A stretch of DNA of 64,000 bases from Gemmatimonadota bacterium (lineage in GTDB: Bacteria > Gemmatimonadota > Gemmatimonadetes > Gemmatimonadales > Gemmatimonadaceae). Position 1 is the first letter of the stretch. Each line of letters opens with the position of its first letter. The notes under the pieces were generated by a model, which was not told the origin of the DNA, searched no databases, and saw nothing but the letters and a program-made list of their open reading frames with translations. Of this stretch, positions 20,051 to 27,839 are shown one piece after another. The stretch is from NCBI GenBank assembly GCA_016712265.1, contig JADJRJ010000031.1, forward strand, positions 1,302,001 to 1,366,000, in the 5' to 3' direction. The position numbers were made by a program, and so were the translations under genes.

Positions 20051-20053
20051 GCG

Positions 20054-20344
20054 ATGGCAACGCTACATCGTACCATCGTGCGTCCGGTGGTCACCGAGAA
20101 GACGTCCGCGGCCTATCAGGCGCGCGGGGAGTACACCTTCCAGGTGGCGAACGACGCAACGAAGCCGGCGATCCGCCAGGCGATTGAACGCCTGTTTGGA
20201 GTGAAGGTGACCGGGGTCTGGACCATGAACACGCGCGGGAAGCCGCGGCGGAACATGGGGAAGGCCGCTGGGCTCCGGCCGAGCTGGAAAAAGGCGATCG
20301 TGACGCTGAAGTCCGGCGACAAGATCGACATCTTCGAGGGCTGA
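20054..20344 (+). CDS. rplW: Ribosomal protein L23
   Basis: 96 residues, standard length. Sits at the mouth of the exit tunnel and docks trigger factor and SRP. RPVVTEKTSAAY opens the protein and GVWTMNTRGKPRR (the L23 extended loop) is present. It starts 3 nt after the rplD stop, with GAAGGAGG as ribosome binding site inside the rplD end. Confidence 0.97.
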   Translation: MATLHRTIVRPVVTEKTSAAYQARGEYTFQVANDATKPAIRQAIERLFGVKVTGVWTMNTRGKPRRNMGKAAGLRPSWKKAIVTLKSGDKIDIFEG

Positions 20345-20351
20345 GCCGATC

Positions 20352-21191
20352 ATGGGAATCCGTCAGTTCAAGCCGGTGACGAAGGGCACCCGGTTCCGTT
20401 CGGTGCCTGACTTCGCGGAGATCACGCGAAGCACCCCTGAGAAGTCGCTGCTGGAGCCGCTCAAGAAGAGCGGCGGTCGCGACAACCACGGTCACATCGC
20501 CATGCGACGTCGTGGCGGTGGACACAAGCGCATGTATCGCATCATCGACTTCAAGCGCCAGCGGTTTGGCGACGTGGCGACGGTGCGCGAGATCGAATAT
20601 GACCCGAACCGCACGGCGCGCATTGCGCTGGTGGAGTACGCGGACGGGGAGAAGCGCTACATCCTCCACCCGAAGGGGTTGTCGGTGGGCGACACGGTGG
20701 TGTCCGGGCCTGGCTCGGACATCCGGACGGGGAACGCGCTTCCGTTGGGTGAGGTACCGCTCGGCACCTCGGTGCACAACATCGAGCTGGTGCCCGGGAA
20801 GGGCGGCCAGGTGGCCCGGTCGGCGGGGATGTCGGCCGAGGTCGTGGCGAAGGAAGGTGAGTACGTGACGCTGCGGATGGGGTCGACGGAAATGCGGCGC
20901 CTGCACATGCGCTGCCTGGCGACGATCGGCGAGGTCGGCAATGCCGAGCATGAGCTGTTGTCGTGGGGCAAGGCGGGGAAGACGCGCTGGATGGGGCGTC
21001 GCCCGAAGGTGCGCGGTGAAGTGATGAACCCGGTGGACCATCCGCACGGTGGCCGCACGCGCGGTGGCCGGAACGTGGTGAGTCCGTGGGGCAAGAAGGA
21101 AGGCGTCAAGACGCGCAACATGAAGAAGCCGTCGACGAAGCTGATCGTCCGCGGCCGCAAGCGCGGCAAGGCGACGCAGTCCGGGTTCTAA
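20352..21191 (+). CDS. rplB: Ribosomal protein L2
   Basis: 279 residues. One of the most conserved 50S proteins, needed for subunit association and peptidyl transfer. GRDNHGHIAMRRRGGGHKR, the central body, and NPVDHPHGGRTRGG with the key His are all intact. Basic C-terminus. It follows rplW after 7 nt. Confidence 0.98.
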   Translation: MGIRQFKPVTKGTRFRSVPDFAEITRSTPEKSLLEPLKKSGGRDNHGHIAMRRRGGGHKRMYRIIDFKRQRFGDVATVREIEYDPNRTARIALVEYADGEKRYILHPKGLSVGDTVVSGPGSDIRTGNALPLGEVPLGTSVHNIELVPGKGGQVARSAGMSAEVVAKEGEYVTLRMGSTEMRRLHMRCLATIGEVGNAEHELLSWGKAGKTRWMGRRPKVRGEVMNPVDHPHGGRTRGGRNVVSPWGKKEGVKTRNMKKPSTKLIVRGRKRGKATQSGF

Positions 21192-21211
21192 CGATCAACG
21201 ACTGAGATCCT

Positions 21212-21523
21212 ATGGCTCGCAGTGTCAAGAAGGGACCGTTCGTGCAGGAGGCGCTGATGAAGAAGGTGCTCCTCATGAACTCCAGGAACGAGAAGAAGGT
21301 GATGAAGACGTGGTCGCGGGCGAGCACGGTGCTCCCCGACTTCGTGGGTCACACCTTCGCGGTGCACAACGGGAACAAGTTCATCCCGGTGTACGTGACC
21401 GAGAACATGGTGGGACACAAGCTCGGGGAGTTTTCGCCGACGCGCCTGTTCCGCGGCCACTCGGGGAACCGTCCGACCGACAAGAAGGCGCCCACGCCCT
21501 CGGCGCCGAAGGGAGGCAAGTAA
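21212..21523 (+). CDS. rpsS: Ribosomal protein S19
   Basis: 103 residues, slightly longer than the E. coli protein because of a short Pro/Ser/Lys tail. It binds the 30S head with S13. MARSVKKGPFV, TWSRASTVLPDFVGHTFAVH and FSPTRLFRGHSG are conserved S19 blocks. It lies 20 nt after rplB and is followed at 3 nt by rplV. Confidence 0.97.
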   Translation: MARSVKKGPFVQEALMKKVLLMNSRNEKKVMKTWSRASTVLPDFVGHTFAVHNGNKFIPVYVTENMVGHKLGEFSPTRLFRGHSGNRPTDKKAPTPSAPKGGK

Positions 21524-21526
21524 GCC

Positions 21527-21937
21527 ATGAGTCGCAAGAGCCGGGCGCGCACGGCGCGTTATGAGGCGGAGCGCAAGGCGGCGCCCGCGTCGGCCACGCA
21601 GCGCGCCACGCGGCAGTCGCCATACAAGATGCGGCTGGTCGCCGACCAGATCCGCGGCGTGAGCGTCAATCAGGCGCTGTCGTTGCTGAAGTTTTCGAAG
21701 AAGAAGGCGGCCGTTGAGATCGCCAAGGTGCTGGAGTCGGCGGTGGCGAACGCGGAGCAGACCGCCCGCGCGAACAACGAGTCGGTGGACGTCGACGCGT
21801 TGTACGTGAAGACGGCGATCATCAATGAAGGACCGAAGCTCAAGCGGTGGATGCCGGCAGCCCAGGGCCGGGCGACGCCGATTCATAAGCGAACCAGCCA
21901 CGTCGAGATCGAAGTGGCGGAGAAGGCAGGCCGTTAA
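21527..21937 (+). CDS. rplV: Ribosomal protein L22
   Basis: 136 residues, with about 20 extra basic residues at the N-terminus compared with the E. coli form. It lines the exit tunnel. SPYKMRLVADQIRGVSVNQA and the tail GRATPIHKRTSHVEIEV (the tunnel beta-hairpin) are conserved. The TAA shares its last A with the rpsC ATG, so the two are coupled. Confidence 0.97.
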   Translation: MSRKSRARTARYEAERKAAPASATQRATRQSPYKMRLVADQIRGVSVNQALSLLKFSKKKAAVEIAKVLESAVANAEQTARANNESVDVDALYVKTAIINEGPKLKRWMPAAQGRATPIHKRTSHVEIEVAEKAGR

Positions 21938-22596
21938 TGGGACAGAAGACCAATCCGATCGGATTCCGCCTTGGAATCACGAAGCAGTGGCGCTCTCGCT
22001 GGTTTGCGAACCGCGACTTTCCGCAGCTCCTGAAAGAGGATGCGATGTTGCGGAAGTACATCAAGACGCGCCTGGGCCACGCGGCGATTTCCGACGTGCA
22101 CATCGAGCGGAAGCCGGGGAAGGTCGTCGTGACGATCCATACCGGTCGCCCCGGGGTGGTGATCGGGAAGAAGGGTGCCGAGGTCGACAAGCTGCGTGAG
22201 GAAATCGCGCGATTGTCCGGCAAGGAAGTGGGGGTGAATGTCGAGGAGATCAAGCGCCCGGAGTTGGATTCCCAGTTGGTGGCCGACAACATCGCGAACC
22301 AGCTGTCGCAGCGTATCTCGTTCCGTCGCGCGATGAAGCGGGCGGTGCAGAGCGCGATGCGGATGGGGGCACTCGGCATCAAGGTGAAGGCGGGCGGCCG
22401 TCTGGGTGGTGCCGAGATCGCGCGCGTGGAGGGGTACCATGAGGGCCGGGTGCCACTGCACACGCTGCGCGCCGACATCGACTATGCGACGTCCACGGCG
22501 AAGACGACGTTCGGGACGATCGGGGTGAAGGTGTGGATCTTCCGCGGGGAGGTCGTTGAGGATCGTCGGGGGAAGACCTACTCCACGGGATCGTAA
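21937..22596 (+). CDS. rpsC: Ribosomal protein S3
   Basis: 219 residues. 30S head protein at the mRNA entry tunnel. GQKTNPIGFRLGITKQWRS at the start, the KH domain with GRPGVVIGKKGAEVD, and GAEIAR then GRVPLHTLRADIDYATSTA are conserved. It overlaps rplV by 1 nt. A 91-nt gap with a direct repeat follows before rplP. Confidence 0.98.
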   Translation: MGQKTNPIGFRLGITKQWRSRWFANRDFPQLLKEDAMLRKYIKTRLGHAAISDVHIERKPGKVVVTIHTGRPGVVIGKKGAEVDKLREEIARLSGKEVGVNVEEIKRPELDSQLVADNIANQLSQRISFRRAMKRAVQSAMRMGALGIKVKAGGRLGGAEIARVEGYHEGRVPLHTLRADIDYATSTAKTTFGTIGVKVWIFRGEVVEDRRGKTYSTGS

Positions 22597-22620
22597 GGAA
22601 CACCACTAAAAGGCGAAGCA

Positions 22621-22651
22621 CGGGCAGCACGAGCGGCCCGGGCAGCACGAG
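22621..22651 (+). repeat. Direct repeat between rpsC and rplP
   Basis: The 13-mer CGGGCAGCACGAG occurs twice (22621-22633 and 22639-22651) in a gap that is otherwise unexpected within the S10 operon. It shares the GGCAG core with the other operon-gap repeats. Confidence 0.6.
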
Positions 22652-22687
22652 AGCCAGCGTCCTCGCGGCGCATAACGATACAGGGCA

Positions 22688-23116
22688 ATGCTAAGTCCGA
22701 AGCGAGTCAAATTCCGCAAGATGTTCAAGGGCCGCACGAAGGGCCTGGCGACGCGTGGGGCCGAGGTGTCGTTCGGCCACTACGGGTTGCAGGCGCTCGA
22801 GCCGGCGTGGGTCACGAACCGGCAGATCGAGGCCGCGCGCGTGGCGCTGACGCGTCACATCAAGCGTGGTGGCAAGGTCTGGATCCGCATCTTCCCGGAC
22901 AAGCCGATTACGAAGAAGCCTGCCGAGACCCGCATGGGAAAGGGCAAGGGATCGCCGGAAGGGTGGGTCGCGGTGGTCCGGCCCGGTCGCGTGATGTTCG
23001 AGCTGGAAGGCGTGACACTGGATATCGCGCAGAAGGCGATGGCCCTGGCGGCGGCCAAGCTGGGCGTGAAGACGAAGTTCGTGGTACGCGAGGAGGCGCA
23101 CACGGATGCGAGCTGA
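22688..23116 (+). CDS. rplP: Ribosomal protein L16
   Basis: 142 residues. Positions A-site tRNA on the 50S subunit. MLSPKRVKFRKMFKGR, then VWIRIFPDKPITKKPAETRMGKGKG, is the L16 signature, including the basic loop near the tRNA. It overlaps rpmC by 11 nt. Confidence 0.97.
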   Translation: MLSPKRVKFRKMFKGRTKGLATRGAEVSFGHYGLQALEPAWVTNRQIEAARVALTRHIKRGGKVWIRIFPDKPITKKPAETRMGKGKGSPEGWVAVVRPGRVMFELEGVTLDIAQKAMALAAAKLGVKTKFVVREEAHTDAS

Positions 23117-23312
23117 AGAGATTCGCGAGATGAGCGTGGCGGATATCGGCGCCCGCATTGCCGAGATGCAGGAGGAGCAGTTCCGCCTGGAGTTCCGGGC
23201 GGCGACTGAACCGCTGGAGGATCCGCTGCGCCTGCGCGCGATCCGCAAGGACATTGCGCGCATGCAGACGGTACTGCGTGAGCGCCAGCTGGCCGCTGCG
23301 GCCACGCGATAA
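23106..23312 (+). CDS. rpmC: Ribosomal protein L29
   Basis: 68 residues, two helices with little else. MRAEEIREMSVADI and QEEQFRLEFRAATEPLED are typical of L29, which sits near the exit tunnel beside L23. The start overlaps the rplP end in another frame; the order L16-L29-S17 confirms it. Confidence 0.95.
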   Translation: MRAEEIREMSVADIGARIAEMQEEQFRLEFRAATEPLEDPLRLRAIRKDIARMQTVLRERQLAAAATR

Positions 23313-23324
23313 GGGGCACCGAAC

Positions 23325-23609
23325 ATGGCCGAGATGACCAACAACGGGCAGCCAGCCGACCGAGCCGCACGCAAGGTACGCGTGGGGCTGGTGGTGAGCG
23401 ACAAGATGCAGAAGACGGTGGTTGTGCGCCTGGACCGGCGCGTCCCACACCCGGTGTACGGGAAGATGGTGACGCGTTCGCTGAAGGTGAAAGCGCACGA
23501 TGAGGAGAACGCAGCCAAGCGCGGGGACACGGTCCGGATCATGGAGACGCGTCCCCTGTCGAAGGACAAGCGCTGGCGCGTGGTCGAGATCGTTACTCGC
23601 GCGCAATAG
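23325..23609 (+). CDS. rpsQ: Ribosomal protein S17
   Basis: 94 residues. A short non-conserved N-terminus (about 15 residues) precedes the S17 fold: VGLVVSDKMQKTVVVRLDRR, then HPVYGKMVTRSLKVKAHDE. It binds 16S rRNA early in 30S assembly. It lies 12 nt after rpmC. Confidence 0.96.
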   Translation: MAEMTNNGQPADRAARKVRVGLVVSDKMQKTVVVRLDRRVPHPVYGKMVTRSLKVKAHDEENAAKRGDTVRIMETRPLSKDKRWRVVEIVTRAQ

Positions 23610-23621
23610 GAGGGCGGACCG

Positions 23622-23990
23622 ATGATCCAGCAGGAATCGATGGTTCGCGTGGCGGACAACTCGGGCGCCAAGAAGGCGCTGGTGATCCGCGTGCTTGGCG
23701 GGACGCGCCGCCGCTACGCCGGCCTTGGCGACAAGGTGGTGATTGCGGTGAAGGACGCGCTGCCGAGCGGGACGGTGAAGAAGTCGGCCGTGGCGAAGGC
23801 CGTGGTTGTCCGGACGGTGAAGGAGACCCGCCGCAAGGACGGGACGTACATCCGCTTCGACGAGAATGCGGTCGTGATCATCAATGATGCGGGCGAGCCG
23901 GTGGGCACGCGCATCTTCGGCCCGGTGGCGCGCGAGCTGCGCGACAAGCGGTACATGAAGATCGTGTCGCTGGCGCCGGAGGTGTTGTAG
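23622..23990 (+). CDS. rplN: Ribosomal protein L14
   Basis: 122 residues, standard. MIQQESMVRVADNSGAKKAL and GTRIFGPVARELRDKRYMKI are diagnostic. It forms part of the intersubunit bridge with L19. It is the first gene of the block corresponding to the spc operon; no internal promoter was seen. rplX follows after 1 nt. Confidence 0.98.
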   Translation: MIQQESMVRVADNSGAKKALVIRVLGGTRRRYAGLGDKVVIAVKDALPSGTVKKSAVAKAVVVRTVKETRRKDGTYIRFDENAVVIINDAGEPVGTRIFGPVARELRDKRYMKIVSLAPEVL

Positions 23991-23991
23991 C

Positions 23992-24393
23992 ATGCGAGTC
24001 CTCAAGTACCGGAAGAACGACGGGAAGCGCCTCGGCGCGGGCCGTCACGCGATCAAGGCGGAGCGGGTCAAGCTGCCGATCACGAAGGGTGACACCGTGC
24101 GGGTGATGCGCGGCGAGGATGAAGGGAAGGAAGGCAAGGTGCTGCGCGTCTTCACCAAGACCGGCCGGATCACGGTGGAAGGGGTGAAGATGGTCAAGCG
24201 TCACCGGAAGGCCCGGCGCGCGGAGGAGCAGAGCCAGATCATTGAGATGCCGGCGCCGATCCACCATTCGAACGTGATGTTGCTCGACCCCAAGTCGGGA
24301 AAGCCGACGCGTGTGAAGCACCGCATCGACGCCGACGGGACCAAGGAGCGGATCGCGGCGAAGAGCGGGGACGCGATTCCCCGTTCGCGCTAA
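23992..24393 (+). CDS. rplX: Ribosomal protein L24
   Basis: 133 residues, about 30 more than the E. coli protein, with extra basic residues at both ends. The KOW core KGDTVRVMRGEDEGKEGKVL is intact, followed by VEGVKMVKRHRK and the HHSNVMLLD block. It initiates 50S assembly. ATG lies 1 nt after the rplN stop. Confidence 0.96.
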   Translation: MRVLKYRKNDGKRLGAGRHAIKAERVKLPITKGDTVRVMRGEDEGKEGKVLRVFTKTGRITVEGVKMVKRHRKARRAEEQSQIIEMPAPIHHSNVMLLDPKSGKPTRVKHRIDADGTKERIAAKSGDAIPRSR

Positions 24394-24411
24394 CGTCCGA
24401 GGACTCAAGAC

Positions 24412-25116
24412 ATGGCAACCAAGGAAAAGAAGAGTGGCGCTGGGACGCCCAAGGGCGGCTCGGGTGGCGGCAAGGGCGGTGAGCGCAAGTCGATGCTGCC
24501 CAAGGGGCCGCACGCGGGCGCGAAGATCCCGACCCCGGCGCCCCGCCTCCGCGAGCACTACAAGGCCACAGTGCGTGCGCGCCTCATGGCGCAGTTCAAG
24601 CTGACGAACCCCCACCAGGTGCCGCAGCTCGAGAAGATCGTGATCAACGTCGGGATGGGCGAGGCGATCAAGACCCCGAAGGTGCTCGATTCGGTGGTAG
24701 AAGAGATCGCCCTGGTCACCGGCCAGCGCCCGGTCCGCAAGAAGGCGAAGAAGTCGATCGCCAACTACGGGTTGCGCGAGGGGCAGGAGATCGGCGTCGC
24801 CGTCACGCTGCGCGGGACGACGATGTGGGAGTTCCTCGACCGGTTCGTCAACGCGGCGCTGCCACGCGTCCGCGACTTCCGCGGACTCGGCACGCGGTCG
24901 TTTGACGGCCGCGGGAACTACTCGATGGGGATCAAGGAGCAGATGATCTTCCCCGAGATCAACTACGACATGATCGAACAGATCCACGGGATGGACATCA
25001 CCTTCGTCACGACGACGAACAAGGACGACCAGGCCTTCGCGTTGCTGCGCGAGCTCGGGATGCCGTTCCGCGGTGACGACCGTCCGATCCAGGTGCAGTT
25101 CCAGGGAGGCGCGTAA
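24412..25116 (+). CDS. rplE: Ribosomal protein L5 with Gly/Lys-rich N-terminal extension
   Basis: 234 residues against about 179 typical. Residues 1 to about 42 are Gly, Lys, Ser and Pro rich with no homologue I recognise; the L5 fold begins at PRLREHYKATVRARLMAQF. Key blocks LEKIVINVGMGEA, KKAKKSIANYGLREGQ and DFRGL-TRSFDGRGNYSMG are intact. L5 holds 5S rRNA and contacts P-site tRNA. ATG 24412 is the only start that follows the rplX stop closely; the first internal Met is at residue 25. The disordered extension parallels those on L4 and S5 in this genome. Confidence 0.95.
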   Translation: MATKEKKSGAGTPKGGSGGGKGGERKSMLPKGPHAGAKIPTPAPRLREHYKATVRARLMAQFKLTNPHQVPQLEKIVINVGMGEAIKTPKVLDSVVEEIALVTGQRPVRKKAKKSIANYGLREGQEIGVAVTLRGTTMWEFLDRFVNAALPRVRDFRGLGTRSFDGRGNYSMGIKEQMIFPEINYDMIEQIHGMDITFVTTTNKDDQAFALLRELGMPFRGDDRPIQVQFQGGA

Positions 25117-25422
25117 ATGGCCAAGACGAGCAAGATCGTGAAGAACGACGAGCGCAAGGCGCTGGTCGCCCGGTACCGCGAGCGGCGCAAGGCGTTGCTC
25201 GCCATCGTGAAGAGCCCGAAGTCGACGGATGCCCAGAAGGCCGCGGCGTACGCGAAGCTGCGCAAGCTGCCGCGCAACTCGTCGGCCGTGCGGATCCGCA
25301 ATCGGTGCAGCATGACCGGGCGCTCGCGCGGGTACGAGGGCTTCTTCGGCCTCGGGCGCATGGCGTTCCGCGAAATGGCATTGAACGGGCTGATCCCTGG
25401 CGTTCGCAAGGCGTCCTGGTAG
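25117..25422 (+). CDS. rpsN: Ribosomal protein S14, zinc-independent form
   Basis: 101 residues. This is the long form without the CxxC pairs, so it does not need zinc. LRKLPRNSSAVRIRNRC and TGRSRGYEGFFGLGRMAFRE are the signature. It starts directly after the rplE stop. A 102-nt gap to rpsH follows. Confidence 0.97.
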   Translation: MAKTSKIVKNDERKALVARYRERRKALLAIVKSPKSTDAQKAAAYAKLRKLPRNSSAVRIRNRCSMTGRSRGYEGFFGLGRMAFREMALNGLIPGVRKASW

Positions 25423-25481
25423 GCTGGTGGCAGGTCGAAGGCTGCAGGCGACAGGCAAGCGACCACACGTTGAACACTGAT

Positions 25482-25510
25482 TCCTCCGCGTCCGCAGGGA
25501 TACGGGAGGA
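25482..25510 (+). promoter_or_regulatory. Possible Shine-Dalgarno-masking hairpin before rpsH
   Basis: TCCTCC (25482-25487) can pair with GGAGGA (25505-25510), the purine tract upstream of the rpsH ATG, with a partly paired interior. It may limit S8 translation or respond to an r-protein. The gap before it also holds GGCAGG / GCAGGCGACAGG repeats similar to other operon gaps. Confidence 0.35.
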
Positions 25511-25524
25511 GAGAGAGAAACCGA

Positions 25525-25923
25525 ATGAGCATGACCGACCCGATCGCCGATATGCTCACGCGCATCCGCAATGCTTGCGGATCGAAGCACCGTCGCGTGG
25601 ACATGCCGGCGTCGAAGATGAAGGCGGAGATCGCCCGCATCCTCAAGGAGAACAACTTCATCCAGGACTACCGCCTGGTGGAGTCTGAAGAGGGGCACAA
25701 GTTGCTGCGCGTCATCCTGCGGTACGCCGGCGGGCAGTCGGTGATCCGCGAGATGCGTCGCGTGTCGACCCCGGGGCTCCGGAAGTACGTCGGATCGACG
25801 GAGATTCCGCGCGTGCGCAACGGCTTGGGCATGGCGATCTTGAGCACGTCACGTGGTGTGATGTCGGACGGCGACGCGCGCCGGACGCACACCGGGGGCG
25901 AGTTGCTCGCCCTGGTCTGGTAA
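25525..25923 (+). CDS. rpsH: Ribosomal protein S8
   Basis: 132 residues, standard. MTDPIADMLTRIRNA at the start and STSRGVMSDGDARRTHTGGELLALVW at the end are conserved. It binds the central domain of 16S rRNA and in E. coli is the translational repressor of the spc operon. rplF follows after 13 nt. Confidence 0.97.
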   Translation: MSMTDPIADMLTRIRNACGSKHRRVDMPASKMKAEIARILKENNFIQDYRLVESEEGHKLLRVILRYAGGQSVIREMRRVSTPGLRKYVGSTEIPRVRNGLGMAILSTSRGVMSDGDARRTHTGGELLALVW

Positions 25924-25936
25924 GGAGCGCGCGAAC

Positions 25937-26476
25937 ATGTCTCGTATTGGCAAGCGGCCGGTGAGTGTGCCTGGCGGCGTGACGGTGAAGGTCGATGGAT
26001 CGGTGGTGTCGGTGAAGGGCCCGAAGGGCGAGCTGACGCGTCGGTTTCACCCGGATGTCCTGGTGAGCCTGGCGGACAGCACGATCACGGTGGCGCGTCC
26101 GTCGGACGAGCCGCGGCACAAGGCCCTGCATGGACTGTCGCGGACCCTGGTCGCCAACATGGTCGAAGGGGTCACGAAGGGGTACTCGAAGCAGCTCGAG
26201 ATCACGGGTGTGGGTTACAAGGCTGAAGTGAAGCCCTACGGCTTGCTGATGTCGCTGGGCTACTCGCACACGATCGAGGTGAAGGCCCCGGCGGGCATCA
26301 AGCTGACGGCGCCGCAGCCGACGACGGTGATCATTGAAGGGGCGGACAAGGAAGTGGTCGGCCGCGTCGCGGCCGAGATCCGCAAGCTGCGCAAGCCGGA
26401 GCCCTACAAGGGGAAGGGTGTGCGCTACTCGAACGAAGTGGTCCGCCGCAAGGCGGGCAAGGCCGGAGGCAAGTAA
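25937..26476 (+). CDS. rplF: Ribosomal protein L6
   Basis: 179 residues. MSRIGKRPVSVPGGVTVKVDG at the start and the C-terminal KPEPYKGKGVRYSNEVVRRK block near the factor-binding site are intact. Two L6 repeats are visible. The TAA shares its last A with the rplR ATG. Confidence 0.98.
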   Translation: MSRIGKRPVSVPGGVTVKVDGSVVSVKGPKGELTRRFHPDVLVSLADSTITVARPSDEPRHKALHGLSRTLVANMVEGVTKGYSKQLEITGVGYKAEVKPYGLLMSLGYSHTIEVKAPAGIKLTAPQPTTVIIEGADKEVVGRVAAEIRKLRKPEPYKGKGVRYSNEVVRRKAGKAGGK

Positions 26477-26832
26477 TGCGTCGTATTCCGATTCCGCGTA
26501 CGGCGGAAGAGCAGCGGTATCGTCGGCACCTGCGAGTGCGCAAGAAGGTGACGGGGACGGGCGAGCGCCCGCGTCTCGTGGTCTTCCGGTCGCTGAAGCA
26601 CATCTATGCGCAGTTGGTCGACGATGTGTCGCACCAGACGCTGGTCACTGTTGGCGACAACGGGTTGACCGGAAAGAAGGCGGAGAAGGCGACGCAGGTG
26701 GGCAAGACCCTCGCCGAAAAGGCGAAGGCCGCGGGGATCTCGAAGGTGACCTTCGACCGCGCTGGTTATCGCTATCACGGCCGCGTCAAGGCGCTGGCCG
26801 ATGGGGCCCGCGAAGGCGGGCTGGAGTTCTAA
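26476..26832 (+). CDS. rplR: Ribosomal protein L18
   Basis: 118 residues. 5S rRNA-binding protein. RRHLRVRKKVTGTGERPRLV and FDRAGYRYHGRVKALADGAREGGLEF are diagnostic. It overlaps rplF by 1 nt and ends 1 nt before the S5 start codon. Confidence 0.97.
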   Translation: MRRIPIPRTAEEQRYRRHLRVRKKVTGTGERPRLVVFRSLKHIYAQLVDDVSHQTLVTVGDNGLTGKKAEKATQVGKTLAEKAKAAGISKVTFDRAGYRYHGRVKALADGAREGGLEF

Positions 26833-26833
26833 T

Positions 26834-27586
26834 ATGACTGAGCCGAGAACGACGGGAGATCAGCCAGCCGTTTCGCCGGGCCGTGGGCCGGGCGGTGGCG
26901 GTGGCCGCGGGCGCGGAGGCGCTGGTGGCGGCCGTGGTCGTGGCGGTCCCGGTGGTGGCGGCGGTGGCCGCGGCCGTGGGGGCCAGGCTGGCGGTCGCGA
27001 GGGCGGCGGACCCGGTGGGCGCGATGGTGGCCGCGATCGTCGCGGCGGCGAGTCGCAGTCCCGCGAGGGCGGTTCCGACCTGATCGAGAACGTGGTCGCG
27101 ATCAACCGCGTCGCCAAGGTCGTGAAGGGTGGTCGGCGCTTCTCGTTCAACGCGTTGGTCGCGGTGGGCGATGGGCAGGGCAAGGTCGGCTTCTCCACGG
27201 GCAAGGCCAACGAAGTCTCTGAGGCCGTGCGCAAGGCGGTGGAAGGGGCTCGCAAGCGGATGGTGTCGATCCCGTTGACCGGGGCGACGATTCCGCACGA
27301 GGTCGTCGGGCATCATGGGGCCGGCAAGGTCCTGATGAAGCCGGCGGCGCCGGGTGCTGGCGTGATCGCCGGCGGCGCGGTGCGTGCGGTGATGGAGTGC
27401 GTGGGGATCTCGGACATCCTCACGAAGTCGTTAGGCTCGACGAATCCGCACAACATGGTGCGCGCGGCGTTCGACGGGTTGCAGCAGCTGACGACGGTGG
27501 AACAGATCGCCCGCGAGCGCGGCATCGAAGTTTCGGCGCTGCGGTACAAGCCCCGCCACAAGGCGAAGGAGGGCGCGCATGCCTAG
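26834..27586 (+). CDS. rpsE: Ribosomal protein S5 with RGG-rich N-terminal domain
   Basis: 250 residues against about 167 in E. coli. Residues about 15-78 are almost only Gly and Arg, with runs such as GGGRGRGG and RGRGGQAGG, then GGRDRRGGE. This is a glycine-arginine-rich (GAR/RGG) domain as known from eukaryotic RNA-binding proteins. The normal S5 follows: LIENVVAINRVAKVVKGGRR and GKVGFSTGKANEVSEAVRKA are intact, as are the C-terminal blocks. S5 sits at the mRNA entry and controls decoding accuracy. ATG 26834 follows the rplR stop by 1 nt; no other ATG, GTG or TTG with a good context lies after the repeat region and before the S5 core, so the extension is very probably translated. Confidence 0.95.
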   Translation: MTEPRTTGDQPAVSPGRGPGGGGGRGRGGAGGGRGRGGPGGGGGGRGRGGQAGGREGGGPGGRDGGRDRRGGESQSREGGSDLIENVVAINRVAKVVKGGRRFSFNALVAVGDGQGKVGFSTGKANEVSEAVRKAVEGARKRMVSIPLTGATIPHEVVGHHGAGKVLMKPAAPGAGVIAGGAVRAVMECVGISDILTKSLGSTNPHNMVRAAFDGLQQLTTVEQIARERGIEVSALRYKPRHKAKEGAHA

Positions 27587-27833
27587 GACATTCGTGTGGC
27601 ACCGCAGTCGCGGGCCGCAACACACGCCAAAAGAGACGGCCCCCACGGGTGAGCTGGTCAAGGTGACCCAGGTCCGGAGTGGGATCGGCCATTCGTGGAA
27701 GATGCGTCTGGTGCTGGAGTCGCTCGGTTTGCGACACCACCAGGATACCGTGATCCAGAAGGACACCCCGCAGTTGCGCGGGGCGATCAAGAAAGTGCGG
27801 CACCTGGTTCAGGTGTCGCCGATCAAGGAGTAA
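27579..27833 (+). CDS. rpmD: Ribosomal protein L30
   Basis: 84 residues, about 25 more than E. coli L30, with the extra part at the N-terminus. The L30 core runs LVKVTQVRSGIGHSWKMRL, then LESLGLRHHQDTVIQKDT and HLVQV. The ATG overlaps the rpsE end by 8 nt. The order S5-L30-L15-SecY confirms the identity. Confidence 0.94.
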   Translation: MPRTFVWHRSRGPQHTPKETAPTGELVKVTQVRSGIGHSWKMRLVLESLGLRHHQDTVIQKDTPQLRGAIKKVRHLVQVSPIKE

Positions 27834-27839
27834 GTGACA

